DNA of 64,000 nucleotides from Streptomyces olivaceoviridis (lineage in GTDB: Bacteria > Actinomycetota > Actinomycetes > Streptomycetales > Streptomycetaceae), in contig NZ_BMUI01000011.1 of assembly GCF_014650115.1 (NCBI RefSeq), positions 186,001-250,000 on the forward strand. Direction: 5' to 3'. Under the pieces are notes generated by a model, which was not told the DNA's origin, did not search any database, and worked only from the letters and a program-made list of their open reading frames with translations. Positions 24,160 to 32,810 of this stretch are shown here, piece by piece. Made by a program: the position numbers and the translations under genes. Within the stretch, counting starts at the first letter, position 1; each line of letters starts with the position of its first letter.

Positions 24160-25505
24160 GCCGCACCCTCGATCGCGGGGGCCGCCGCCGGCACCGGCAG
24201 GAACACCGTCACCTCGTAGCCCCCCTCGTCCGTGGCAGCCGCCGTCATCTCGCCGTTCAGCATCGAGACCCGCTCCCGCATGCCCGTGATGCCGTGCCCG
24301 GCCCCGGGCGAGGGCTTCACCAGGTTCGGCGCCGGGGCCGGACCGTTCACCATCCGCAGGCCCAGGCCGCCCAGGACGTAGCCGATCTCGACGCGGGCGA
24401 CCGCGCCGGGCGCGTGCCGCAGGGTGTTGCTCAGCGCCTCCTGCACGATGCGGTACGCCGACAGCTCCACCCCCTGCGGCAGTTCCCGCACCGCTCCGGT
24501 CACCACCTTCTCCACCTCCAGACCGGCCTCCCGCACGTTCGCGAGCAGCCCGTCCAGGTCGGCCAGGGTGGGCTGCGGGGCGTCCGGGACCTCGTAGTCC
24601 TCGGCGCGGACCACCCCGAGGACCCGGCGCAGCTCGGTCAGCGCCGCCACCGCGTTCTCCCGGATGGTGGCGAACGCCTTCTCCAGCTCCGGCGGCGGGT
24701 TCTCCACCCGGTACGGCGCGGCCTCCGCCTGGATGGCGACCACCGACATGTGGTGGGCGACCACGTCGTGCAGCTCCCGGGCGATCGTCGTGCGCTCCTC
24801 CAGCAGGGTGCGCCGCGAGCGCTCGTGCTCGGTCACCGACTGCTGGGCGGTCACCTCCTGCTCGGCCTCCCGGCGCACGTGCCGGACCGTGACGACCAGC
24901 AGGGCCAGCGCGGACAGCACCAGCATGGGGGTGGTTACGGTGGCGTAGTCGTACCCGAGGACGGCCTCGGCCCAGAAGCCGTACAGCGCGGTCAGCAGCC
25001 ACATCCAGGCCGCCGCGCGCGGGCGGGTGCGCACCGCCACGACCGTGAGCACCAGCAGATGCGCGACGAAGCCGCCCGGCGGCCAGGGCCGGCTGCCCCA
25101 GCCGCCGCTGAGGACCGAGGCGACCGTCGTCGCCGCGAACGACAGCCAGAACGCGCCGACCGGACGCACCAGGGTCAGCAGCACCGGGGCCAGGGCGAGC
25201 AGCCCGCACAGCAGCGCCGGCGCGCCGACGTCCGCGCCCACCATGCCGGCGAACAACGCCACGAGGCCGCCGGCCACCACCACCGCGTGCGGGGTCCAGG
25301 CCGCGCGGGCCCGCATCCCGTCGGACAGGTGGCGGGTGAAGCGGCCGTCCACCGCCATGCGGGGCAGCGGCCGGTAGGCGAAGGCCTCGTGGATCAGGTC
25401 CTGCCGCAGCCCGCGCAAGGCGTCCACGGCCAGCCGGAACTCGGGGCTGCGCGGCCGGCCGGCCGCGCCCGGCGGTGTCGTCTGCGTGTGCGTCGTCTCG
25501 GTCAC
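24156..25505 (-). CDS. Sensor histidine kinase (HisKA_3 type)
   Basis: The 449-residue kinase has an N-terminal membrane region of about five hydrophobic helices (residues ~65-195) with little extracytoplasmic sequence, so sensing is probably in the membrane. The phosphoacceptor box TTIARELHDVVAHHMSVVAIQ contains the catalytic His; an HATPase_c domain with GAGHGITGMRERV follows. The GTG at 25505 was chosen because the N-terminus then reads like homologues; no clear ribosome binding site is visible, and the open frame extends to a TTG at 25577. It forms a coupled operon with the response regulator. Confidence 0.88.
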   Translation of the reverse strand: MTETTHTQTTPPGAAGRPRSPEFRLAVDALRGLRQDLIHEAFAYRPLPRMAVDGRFTRHLSDGMRARAAWTPHAVVVAGGLVALFAGMVGADVGAPALLCGLLALAPVLLTLVRPVGAFWLSFAATTVASVLSGGWGSRPWPPGGFVAHLLVLTVVAVRTRPRAAAWMWLLTALYGFWAEAVLGYDYATVTTPMLVLSALALLVVTVRHVRREAEQEVTAQQSVTEHERSRRTLLEERTTIARELHDVVAHHMSVVAIQAEAAPYRVENPPPELEKAFATIRENAVAALTELRRVLGVVRAEDYEVPDAPQPTLADLDGLLANVREAGLEVEKVVTGAVRELPQGVELSAYRIVQEALSNTLRHAPGAVARVEIGYVLGGLGLRMVNGPAPAPNLVKPSPGAGHGITGMRERVSMLNGEMTAAATDEGGYEVTVFLPVPAAAPAIEGAA

Positions 25506-25608
25506 GTGCCACACGGTAGGCGCGAACCGGACCCCCGGTCGTCCCCTTGGAGGGGGGTCCTCGGGGGTCCGTCTCAAGTACTACGGAGCCCGTGGGGGAC
25601 CACGGCTG

Positions 25609-26508
25609 TCACCAGGCGAGCTGGGCGATCTCCTCCGCCACCACCGCGCAGGCGTCCGCCGCCGGGTCGATCAGCGGGAAGTGGCCGACGTCCGCCAGCA
25701 GGGTCAGGCCCACCATCTCGCCCGCCTTCGCCGCGGCGTCCGCGTAGGACTCGGCCACCGGCTCCGGGACGACCAGGTCGGCGCGGCCCTGGACGAGGGT
25801 CGTGGCGATGCCCGTCGGCAGGAGCAGTGCGGGGTCGGCGTACGGGCGGCGGGTGGCGAAGGCGTCGGGGCCGCCGAGGAGTTGCAGGGACGCGTGCGCG
25901 CAGACGTCCAGTTTCTCCGCCACCTCGAAGTCCGCGATGGGGGCGAGCGCGACGACGCCACGGAGATCGGCGGGGCCGTCGGTGCGCCACGGGGCGTCCG
26001 GGGGGAGGACATGGCGGGCCGCCGCCCACAGCGCCAGGTGCCCGCCCGCCGAGTGGCCGGTCAGGACCGTGCGGCGCGGGTCCGCCTGCGGCAGTGCCTC
26101 GTGGACCAGGGCGGGCAGGGCGTCCAGGGCCGCCGCGACGTCGTCGAAAGTGTCGGGCCAGCGGCCGGCCGGCGGTGTGCCGTCGTCCGGGGCACCGGCT
26201 GAGCCCTCGCCGCCCCGTCTGTACTCGACGTTGGCCACCGCGAAGCCCCTGCGGGCCAGGTAGTCCGCGAAGGGGGTGATGTGGCGGCGGTCGTAGCGGG
26301 CGCGCCAGGCGCCGCCGTGCAGGACGACGACCAGCGGGGCGAGGGCGCCTGGAGCGGCGGAGTCCGGTCCCGGGCGGGGAGCGTAGAAGTCGATCACCTG
26401 GTCGGGGTGGTCACCGTAGGCGGCGGTGACCTCGGGGTCGACCGGGGAGTGCGAGAAGGCCGACTCCTCTTCGGCGGCGGCGCGGGCTGCGGCGGCGTCG
26501 TCCGGCAT
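25609..26508 (-). CDS. kynB: Alpha/beta hydrolase, probable arylformamidase (kynurenine formamidase)
   Basis: Expected to hydrolyse N-formylkynurenine to kynurenine and formate. The 299-residue hydrolase has the oxyanion-hole motif VVLHGGAWR, the nucleophile elbow GHSAGGH, an acid in VQGRADLVVPE, and the final catalytic His in ADVGHFPLID. The fold is the esterase/lipase type and not the metal-dependent KynB fold. It sits on the same strand as kynU and kynA, and the S. coelicolor locus (from memory SCO3644-3646) uses the equivalent gene as formamidase. The ATG is preceded by TTGGAG. It is separated from kynU by 556 nt that contain a tandem repeat, so it probably has its own promoter. Confidence 0.75.
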   Translation of the reverse strand: MPDDAAAARAAAEEESAFSHSPVDPEVTAAYGDHPDQVIDFYAPRPGPDSAAPGALAPLVVVLHGGAWRARYDRRHITPFADYLARRGFAVANVEYRRGGEGSAGAPDDGTPPAGRWPDTFDDVAAALDALPALVHEALPQADPRRTVLTGHSAGGHLALWAAARHVLPPDAPWRTDGPADLRGVVALAPIADFEVAEKLDVCAHASLQLLGGPDAFATRRPYADPALLLPTGIATTLVQGRADLVVPEPVAESYADAAAKAGEMVGLTLLADVGHFPLIDPAADACAVVAEEIAQLAW

Positions 26509-26617
26509 GCTCCAACCTCTCAGCGACGATGGGGTACCTCCCGGGCTTTTCGGCACCGGGGGAGGGTTTGGCGGACCAGGTGGGAAATCGGCCGTTGGCG
26601 GGGACGGTATCAGGCAG

Positions 26618-26645
26618 GTGACATGCGGGGACACGGGGATGTCAC
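26618..26645. promoter_or_regulatory. Inverted repeat upstream of kynB
   Basis: GTGACAT (26618-26624) and ATGTCAC (26639-26645) are perfect 7-bp arms separated by 14 nt, 110 nt upstream of the kynB start. The spacing suits a dimeric regulator site. Function is inferred; no regulator gene is adjacent. Confidence 0.4.
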
Positions 26646-26737
26646 GCACGGTGAAGGCCACCCGGCCCTCCGGGCCGCGGGAGGCGCGACGCGGGGCCCG
26701 TCGAGGCCCAACGCAGGGACCGGACAGGCCGGTTGAG

Positions 26738-26990
26738 GAAGCCACCGGAGGTCCCGCGCGTAGCCAGGGGAGGCGTAGTGCGGGAGCCACCGGAGGCCCC
26801 GTACAGGAGCCACGGAAGGCAGGGCGCGCGAGCCACCGAAGGCTCCGCACAGGAGCCAGGGGAGACGTGGTGCGCGAGCCACCGAAGGCCCCGCACAGGA
26901 GCCACGGAAGGCAGGGCGCGCGAACCGCCGGAGGCCCCGCACAGGAGCCACGGAAGGCGGGGTGCGGGAGCCGGGCGAGGCCCGGTGGGG
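26738..26990. repeat. 46-bp tandem repeat array between kynU and kynB
   Basis: Five consecutive units start at 26738, 26784, 26830, 26876 and 26922, with a partial sixth from 26968. Each is 46 bp and made of two related 23-bp halves starting GAGCCACCGGAGG and GAGCCACGGAAGG. Units differ at several bases, so the array is not recent. There are no unique spacers (not CRISPR) and no ribosome binding site to suggest translation. Confidence 0.85.
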
Positions 26991-27064
26991 GCGGGGTGAC
27001 CGGAACTGATGCCCCGGTGCCCTGCCCCAAGCGCCCCGGCCCGGCCCGCCCCGCACCCGCCCTC

Positions 27065-28264
27065 CTACGCCAGCTCCTCCCCCAGGATCCGTGCCGCCCG
27101 TTCCGCGTCCCGGAAGCTCACGTACAGCGGGGTGAAGCCGAAGCGGAGGATGTCGGGGTGGCGGAAGTCGCCCACCACGCCCCGTGCGATCAGGCGCTTC
27201 ATCACCTCGCCCGCGTCCGGGCAGCGCAGGGCGATCTGGCTGCCGCGCTCCGTGTGCGGCCCGGGGGTCACGCACTCCACCCGGCCCGGCTCGGTGTACT
27301 CGTCCACGCACCGCAGGAAGAAGTCCGTCAGCGCCAGGGACTTGGCGCGGACGGCGTCGACGGACACCCCGTCCCAGACGTCGAGGGCGGCCTCCAGCGC
27401 CAGCAGGGAGAGGATGTCCGGGGTGCCGACCCGGCCGCGCACCGCGCCCGCCGCCGGAGCGTACGACGGGCTCATGCCGAACGGCTCGGCGTGGGAGTTC
27501 CAGCCGGGCAGCGGGGAGTCGAAGCGGTCCTGGAGTTCCCGCCGCACGTACAGGTACGCCGGTGCACCCGGGCCGCCGTTCAGGTACTTGTAGGTGCAGC
27601 CGACCGCGAGGTCCACGCCGTGCTCGTCCAGGCCCACCGGCAGCGCGCCCGCGCTGTGGCACAGGTCCCAGACCGCGAGGGCCCCGCAGGCGTGCACCGC
27701 GGCGGTGAGCGCCGGCAGGTCGTGCAGCCGGCCGGTGCGGTAGTCGACGTGGTTGAGCAGCACGGCGGCCGTGCGGTGGCCCAGCGCCGCCGGCACCTCG
27801 GCCGGGGTCACCGCGCGCAGGGTGCGGCCGGTGAGCCGGGCCGCCGACTCGGCGATGTAGCCGTCGGTGGGGAAGGTCGTGGCGTCCACCAGGATCTCGT
27901 CGCGGCCGGCGTCCGCCATGCGGACCGCGGCGACCAGTGCCTTGAAGACGTTGACGCTGGTCGAGTCGCCGACGACGATCTGGCCGGGCGCCGCGCCGAC
28001 CAGCGGGGCGATCCGGTCGCCGATCCGCTCGGGCGCCGTCCACCAGCCGCTCTCCTCCCAGGAGCGGATGCGCAGTTCGCCCCACTGCCGGCGGACGACG
28101 TCCGCGACCCGGTCGGGGACGTGCGCGGGCAGGGCGCCGAGGGAGTTGCCGTCCAGGTAGACCCCCGCGTCGTCGGACGCGGTGCCGAGGACGAAACGGT
28201 CGCGCAGGGGCGCCAGTTCGTCGGCCTGGTCCAGTTCCTTCGCGAGCAGGGGCAGCTCAGACAT
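27065..28264 (-). CDS. kynU: Kynureninase
   Basis: PLP enzyme that cleaves L-kynurenine to anthranilate and alanine. The 399-residue protein contains GVYLDGNSLGALP near the N-terminus, VGDSTSVNVFKAL (phosphate site), WDLCHSAGALPV (PLP-binding Asp) and the Schiff-base lysine K226 in VGCTYKYLNGGPGAPAYLYV, a kynureninase hallmark. ATG 28262-28264 overlaps the 3' end of kynA by 8 nt, so both are co-translated. Anthranilate made here can feed tryptophan or secondary metabolites. Confidence 0.95.
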   Translation of the reverse strand: MSELPLLAKELDQADELAPLRDRFVLGTASDDAGVYLDGNSLGALPAHVPDRVADVVRRQWGELRIRSWEESGWWTAPERIGDRIAPLVGAAPGQIVVGDSTSVNVFKALVAAVRMADAGRDEILVDATTFPTDGYIAESAARLTGRTLRAVTPAEVPAALGHRTAAVLLNHVDYRTGRLHDLPALTAAVHACGALAVWDLCHSAGALPVGLDEHGVDLAVGCTYKYLNGGPGAPAYLYVRRELQDRFDSPLPGWNSHAEPFGMSPSYAPAAGAVRGRVGTPDILSLLALEAALDVWDGVSVDAVRAKSLALTDFFLRCVDEYTEPGRVECVTPGPHTERGSQIALRCPDAGEVMKRLIARGVVGDFRHPDILRFGFTPLYVSFRDAERAARILGEELA

Positions 28265-29105
28265 GGGACCTCGCCGTCCACAGCTCGGGGAACACGTTCT
28301 TGCGGGCGCGCTTCTCCAGCCAGGCCACACCGGCGGAGCCGCCCGTGCCGGCCTTGGCGCCCATCGCGCGCCGGGTGGCGACCAGGTGGTCGTTGCGCCA
28401 GCGCCAGACCAGTTCGGCCACGTCGCTCAACGCCTCGCCGAGGCGGGCGAGTTCGGCGTTCTGGTCGCCGGAGTAGATCTCCGTCCAGGCCGCCTCGACG
28501 GCGTCGGAGGGCTCGTAGCGCCGGGAGACGTCGCGGTGCAGCACGGAGTCGGGGATCGCGTGGCCGCGGCGCGCGAGGAGCCGTACCACCTCGTCGTACA
28601 GGCTCGGCTCGTGCAGCGCCTTCTCCAGTTCCGCGTGGACGCGCGGGGCGCCGCGGTGCGGGACGAGCATGGACGCGGACTTCTCGCCGAGCAGGAACTC
28701 CAGGCGCCGGTACATCGCCGACTGGAAGCCGGAGCCCTCGCCGAGCGCGCTGCGGTAGGAGTTGAACTGCGCCGGGGTCAGCTGTCCGAGCGGCTTCCAG
28801 GAGGCGTTCAGGGCCTCCAGCTCGCGCACGGAACGTTTCAGCGCGGCGAGCGCGGTCGGCACGTCGTCCGCGCGCAGCGCCCGCGCGGCCGTCTCCCACT
28901 CGTGCACGATGACCGTGAACCACAGCTCCATGACCTGGGTGGTCACCAGGAAGACCATCTCTCCGGGGTCGTCCGAGAGGGTGTGCTGGAGATGGGTGAG
29001 GACGTCCGCCTTGACGTAGTCCTCGTACGGCGTCGTCCCCGCGAAATCGAGATTCGGGGTCTCGGGCTCAGCGGCCTCGTAAGGGGGGTGAGCCTGTTGG
29101 GACAT
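28257..29105 (-). CDS. kynA: Tryptophan 2,3-dioxygenase
   Basis: Heme enzyme that oxidises tryptophan to N-formylkynurenine, the first step of the kynurenine pathway. The 282-residue all-helical protein includes NLDFAGTTPYEDYVKADVL (substrate-binding N-terminal helix), EMVFLVTTQVMELWFTVIVHE (heme-pocket region) and MGAKAGTGGSAGVAWLEK with the C-terminal flexible loop GTGGS. It leads the kynA-kynU unit. An MFS exporter gene lies 112 nt upstream on the same strand. Confidence 0.96.
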   Translation of the reverse strand: MSQQAHPPYEAAEPETPNLDFAGTTPYEDYVKADVLTHLQHTLSDDPGEMVFLVTTQVMELWFTVIVHEWETAARALRADDVPTALAALKRSVRELEALNASWKPLGQLTPAQFNSYRSALGEGSGFQSAMYRRLEFLLGEKSASMLVPHRGAPRVHAELEKALHEPSLYDEVVRLLARRGHAIPDSVLHRDVSRRYEPSDAVEAAWTEIYSGDQNAELARLGEALSDVAELVWRWRNDHLVATRRAMGAKAGTGGSAGVAWLEKRARKNVFPELWTARSHV

Positions 29106-29217
29106 CGCTGTCTCCTGTTGTCACTCCGGGTAGCGGTCCGCCCCTGCCGATGCCGGCACGGGGGCCCCGGTCCCCATACGGAATCCTCCGCAATCACCCC
29201 CGATACGGCAAGGCCGA

Positions 29218-30498
29218 TCATGCCTCCTGCCGGGCGCCGCCGCCGAGGGGAGCGCGTCCGGTGGCGACCAGCAGGGCGGCCAGAGCGAGCAGGAGGGCCG
29301 CCGCCGCCAGGGCCGCGCGCAGACCGAGGGCGGAGGCCAGCGCGCCGCCGAGGAGTCCGCCGACCGGCATGCTGCCCCAGGCGAGGACCCGGTACGCGGC
29401 GGTCACCCGGCCGGTGAGCGCGTCCGGGATGCGGGCCTGCCGTTCGGAGACGGTGACCACGTTCCACACCATTACCATCAGCCCGTTCACGGCCAGCAGG
29501 GCCGCGGCGAGCGCGGCCGGGCGGGCGAGGGTGAGCAGGCCGAAGGCCGCCGCCGAACCGGCGGCGGAACCGGCCAGCAGCGGCCGGTGGGAGAGCCGCC
29601 GGGCCAGCGGGGCGGCGACCAGGGAGCCGGCGACGCTGCCCACGGCGCTCGCCGTCAGGAGCAGTCCGTAGCCCGTGCCGCCGAGGTGCCACTGGTGCCG
29701 GGCGAACAGGACCATGACACCCCAGGCGGCGGCGCTGCCCATGCCCAGCAGGACCGTCGCCAGGGCGAGCACCCGGACCACCCGGTCGTCGCGCAGCCAG
29801 CGCAGCCCCTCGGCGACGCTGTGCCGCAAGGACGCGGTCCCCTCCGGCGTGGAGGTCCGCGCCGGGCGGAAGCGGCCCCGGACGCCCGCCACCAGGGCCA
29901 CCCCCAGCAGGTAACTGACCGCGTCGATACCGGCCGGCAGCCAGCGTGCGACCGCGAACAGGGCGGCACCCGCGGCCGGCCCCGCGAACTGGACGAGCAC
30001 GGTCGCGCTGCCGTGGAGGAGGCTGTTGGCCCGGACCAGCGAGCCGGTCCCGGCCACGGCGGGGATCACCGCCTGCACGGAGGTGTCGAAGAAGATCTGC
30101 GCCGACCCCAGGGCGAACAGCACGACCAACAGCAGCCAGATGTTCCCCGCGTCGCACGCCACGGCCGCCGCCAGGGCCGCCACGAGCAGCGCGCGGCAGC
30201 CGTCGGCGATCAGCAGCACCTTCCTGCGGTCCCAGCGGTCGACCAGTCCGCCCACCAGCAGCCCGAGGAACAGCCAGGGTGCCTGTGTGGCGGCGGCGGC
30301 TGCGGAGACGAGCACCGGGTCACGGGTCCAGTGCGTGGCCAGCAGGGGGAAGGCGCTCAGCTCCAGCCCGTCACCGAGCCCGGAGACCGCCGCCGCGGTC
30401 CACACCAGCCAGAAGTCCCGCGACAGCCCCATGGGCCCCGGCCTCCGCACCCCGGCAGAGCCGTCACGGCGCGGGGCCAGGGCGGACTCCTGCGTCAC
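29218..30498 (-). CDS. MFS transporter (MFS_3/enterobactin-exporter-like)
   Basis: A 426-residue protein with about 12 TM helices. The loop 2-3 signature reads LVGGLVDRWDRRKVLLI, and the first half starts DFWLVWTAAAVSGLGDGLELSAFPL, as in MefA/EntS-like exporters. The GTG at 30498 is 7 nt from the end of the DUF3151 gene, so the two are likely one operon. The next gene downstream is kynA (112 nt); export of a kynurenine-derived compound is possible but only positional. Confidence 0.88.
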   Translation of the reverse strand: MTQESALAPRRDGSAGVRRPGPMGLSRDFWLVWTAAAVSGLGDGLELSAFPLLATHWTRDPVLVSAAAAATQAPWLFLGLLVGGLVDRWDRRKVLLIADGCRALLVAALAAAVACDAGNIWLLLVVLFALGSAQIFFDTSVQAVIPAVAGTGSLVRANSLLHGSATVLVQFAGPAAGAALFAVARWLPAGIDAVSYLLGVALVAGVRGRFRPARTSTPEGTASLRHSVAEGLRWLRDDRVVRVLALATVLLGMGSAAAWGVMVLFARHQWHLGGTGYGLLLTASAVGSVAGSLVAAPLARRLSHRPLLAGSAAGSAAAFGLLTLARPAALAAALLAVNGLMVMVWNVVTVSERQARIPDALTGRVTAAYRVLAWGSMPVGGLLGGALASALGLRAALAAAALLLALAALLVATGRAPLGGGARQEA

Positions 30499-30505
30499 CC
30501 TCGGG

Positions 30506-30919
30506 TCAGCCCAGGGTCTGGGCCGCCGTCGGCGAGGAGTCCTTCAGGAACTGCGAGCAGCGCTCGTACTCCTCCTGCTCGCCGATCGCCTGCGCGGCGC
30601 GGGCGAGGGCGTGCAGGGCGCGCAGGAAGCCGCGGTTCGGCTCGTGCTCCCACGGCACCGGGCCGTGGCCCTTCCAGCCGCTGCGGCGCAGGGCGTCGAG
30701 GCCCCGGTGGTAGCCCGTACGGGCGTAGGCGTACGACTCCACGACCGAGCCCCGCTCGAACGCCTCGTCGGCAAGCTGCGCCCACGCGAGGGAGGAGGCG
30801 GGGTACTTGGCGGCGACGTCCGCCGGCGCGGCGCCGTTCGCCAGGGCCTCGCGGGGCTCCGGGTCGTCGGGGAGGTGGGTGGGGGGCGGGCCGCCGAGCA
30901 GGTTCTCGTGAATCGTCAT
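30506..30919 (-). CDS. DUF3151 family protein
   Basis: A 137-residue actinobacterial DUF3151 protein. The core is FPAS-like: AAKYPASSLAWAQLADEAFERGSVVESYAYARTGYHRGLDALRRSGWKG, followed by GPVPWEHEPNRGFLRALHALARAA. TPR-like helices are implied, but the function is unknown. The ATG at 30919 begins MTIHENLLGG. The frame is open further upstream but runs into the repeat cluster. An MFS gene follows 7 nt after its stop. Confidence 0.88.
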   Translation of the reverse strand: MTIHENLLGGPPPTHLPDDPEPREALANGAAPADVAAKYPASSLAWAQLADEAFERGSVVESYAYARTGYHRGLDALRRSGWKGHGPVPWEHEPNRGFLRALHALARAAQAIGEQEEYERCSQFLKDSSPTAAQTLG

Positions 30920-30955
30920 GGCTTCAGTCTGACGCACGGGTACGGCGGCCTGCTT

Positions 30956-31290
30956 GAGCGCCCCGAAGGGGCGCCGGGAACCGCGCCGCGTGAGCACCCT
31001 GAAGGGCCGCGGGCAACCGCGCCGCGTAAGCACCCCGAAGGGCCGCGGGCAACCGCGCTACATGAGCGCCCCGAAGGGGCGCGGGGAACTGCGCGACCAG
31101 CCCCCACCGGCCCGCGGCCGAACGACCAGGAACGTCGGCAACCCACGCGACCGCCCCCCACCGGACCACAGCCGAAGGGGCGCGGGGAACTGCGCGACCA
31201 CCCCCCACCGGCCCGCGGCCGAACGACCAGGGCCGCCCGGAACCCACGCGCCCCCACCCCCACCGGACCACAGCCGAAGGGAACCGCCGC
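30956..31290. repeat. Streptomyces intergenic repeat cluster (36-bp and ~101-bp units)
   Basis: Four 36-bp units begin at 30956, 30992, 31028 and 31064; each contains CCCCGAAGGG(G)CGCGGG. From about 31071 a longer unit of about 101 bp repeats (cores at 31071, 31172 and a partial at 31274), containing GAACTGCGCGACCA and CCCCCACCGG. These are the dispersed GC-rich elements common between Streptomyces genes. Many units form small hairpins (CGCCCC...GGGGCG). They fill the gap between the MFS gene and the DUF3151 gene. Confidence 0.85.
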
Positions 31291-32745
31291 TCACCCCGCC
31301 CTGTCGGCTTCCAGCGGCGGAGCCGTCACGTTGCCGTGGGTCCGGCACTCCGGTCGCCGGCACCCCGGTGCCGGCCGGCGGACCAGGGCGAACGCGAGCG
31401 CCGAACCCAGGACCAGCACCCCCGCGCAGATCGGCATCGCCCGGTCGAACGCCGCGTCGAACGCCGTGGGCGACCGGTACGCCTCCGGCCCCATCCCCGC
31501 CAGCAGCGGCAGCGCCGCCACCGCCACCAGCCCCGCCGCCCGCGCCGCCGCGTTGTTGATGCCGCTGGCCAGACCCGCCCGGGCGGTGTCGACGGAGGCG
31601 AGGACCGTGGCCGTCAGGGGCGCGACCAGGGTGACCATGCCGGCGCCCATCACCAGGAGGGCCGGGAGCACGTCGGTCAGGTAGTCCGCGCCCTTCCCCA
31701 CCCGCAGCATCAGCAGCATCGCCACCGCGCACAGCAGCGGGCCCACCGTCAGCGGCAGCCGCGGCCCGGTGCGGTCGGCGAGCGCGCCCGAGCCGGAGGA
31801 GAACAGCAGCATCAGGGCCGTGGTGGGCAGCAGGGCCGTACCGGCGGCGAGCGGCGAGTAGCCGGCCACCACCTGGAGCTGGAGCGCGGTGAGGAAGAAG
31901 AAGCCGCCGAAGGCCGCGTACACGCACAGGGTGACGAGATTGACCGCCGTGAACTGGCGCGAGGCGAAGATGTCCGGCGGGAGCATCGGGTCGGGCCGGT
32001 GCCGCTCGACGTGCACGAAGGCCACCGCCGCCGCGAGGCCCGCCGCCCCGGTCAGGGCGACCGCCAGGGAGCCGCCCCGGGCCTCGATCAGCGCGTACGT
32101 CAGGAGGGCGAGGGACAGCGCCCCGAGGGCCGCGCCCAGGACGTCGAAGCGGCCGTGGTCGCGCTGGTCGGCGGATTCCGGTACGTGCCGCAGCGCGATC
32201 GGCGCGCACAGCAGCGCCACGGGCACGTTGAGGAGGAACACCCAGCGCCAGCCGGGTCCGGTCACCAGCCAGCCGCCGAGGAAGGGGCCGACTGCGGCGC
32301 CGATCCCGCCGAAGCCGGACCACAGGCCGACCGCCCGGCTGCGGTCGTCGGGGTGGAAGGACGCCTGGATGAGGGCGAGCGAGCCGGGCGTGAGCAGGGC
32401 CCCGCCGATGCCCTGGAGGGCGCGGGCGGCGATGAGGATCCCGGAGGTGGGGGCCAGGCCGCACAGCAGGGAGGCCGCCGCGAACCAGACGACCCCGAGG
32501 ACGAAGATCTTCCGGCGGCCGTAGCGGTCGCCCAGCGAGCCGCCCAGCAGGATCAGGCCGGCCAGCGTGACCATGTACGCGTTGACCGTCCACTGGAGGG
32601 CGGCGAGGCTCGCGTCCAGGTCCTGGCCGATGCGCGGCAGGGCGACGTTGACGACGGTGGAGTCCAGCATGGCCATGCTGGAGCCGAGGACGGTGGTCAG
32701 CAGGATCCACTTACCCTGGGGCGAGGCGAGCCGGACGTCGGGCAT
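31291..32745 (-). CDS. MFS transporter, DHA2 (EmrB/QacA) family
   Basis: A 484-residue exporter with about 14 TM helices. The DHA2 markers are clear: MAMLDSTVVNVALPRIGQDL in TM1, LQWTVNAYMVTLAG in TM2, GSLGDRYGRRKIF in loop 2-3, and ALQGIGGALLTPGSLALI in TM4. The ATG at 32745 is preceded by GGGGAC. The open frame continues upstream into the fba region, but this is only high-GC read-through. Probable role: proton-driven drug or metabolite efflux. Confidence 0.92.
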   Translation of the reverse strand: MPDVRLASPQGKWILLTTVLGSSMAMLDSTVVNVALPRIGQDLDASLAALQWTVNAYMVTLAGLILLGGSLGDRYGRRKIFVLGVVWFAAASLLCGLAPTSGILIAARALQGIGGALLTPGSLALIQASFHPDDRSRAVGLWSGFGGIGAAVGPFLGGWLVTGPGWRWVFLLNVPVALLCAPIALRHVPESADQRDHGRFDVLGAALGALSLALLTYALIEARGGSLAVALTGAAGLAAAVAFVHVERHRPDPMLPPDIFASRQFTAVNLVTLCVYAAFGGFFFLTALQLQVVAGYSPLAAGTALLPTTALMLLFSSGSGALADRTGPRLPLTVGPLLCAVAMLLMLRVGKGADYLTDVLPALLVMGAGMVTLVAPLTATVLASVDTARAGLASGINNAAARAAGLVAVAALPLLAGMGPEAYRSPTAFDAAFDRAMPICAGVLVLGSALAFALVRRPAPGCRRPECRTHGNVTAPPLEADRAG

Positions 32746-32810
32746 GTCCCCAGGTATACACGGGCCCGGCGGCATGGACAGCCGCCGGGACCGCTGGAAC
32801 GCCGTAGCGC

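Noticed and set aside
26738..26990. CRISPR array
   Set aside because: Units are contiguous without unique spacers and no cas genes are near.
30956..31290. Coding frames through the repeat cluster (Pro/Arg-rich)
   Set aside because: Translation only repeats the repeat; no start signal.
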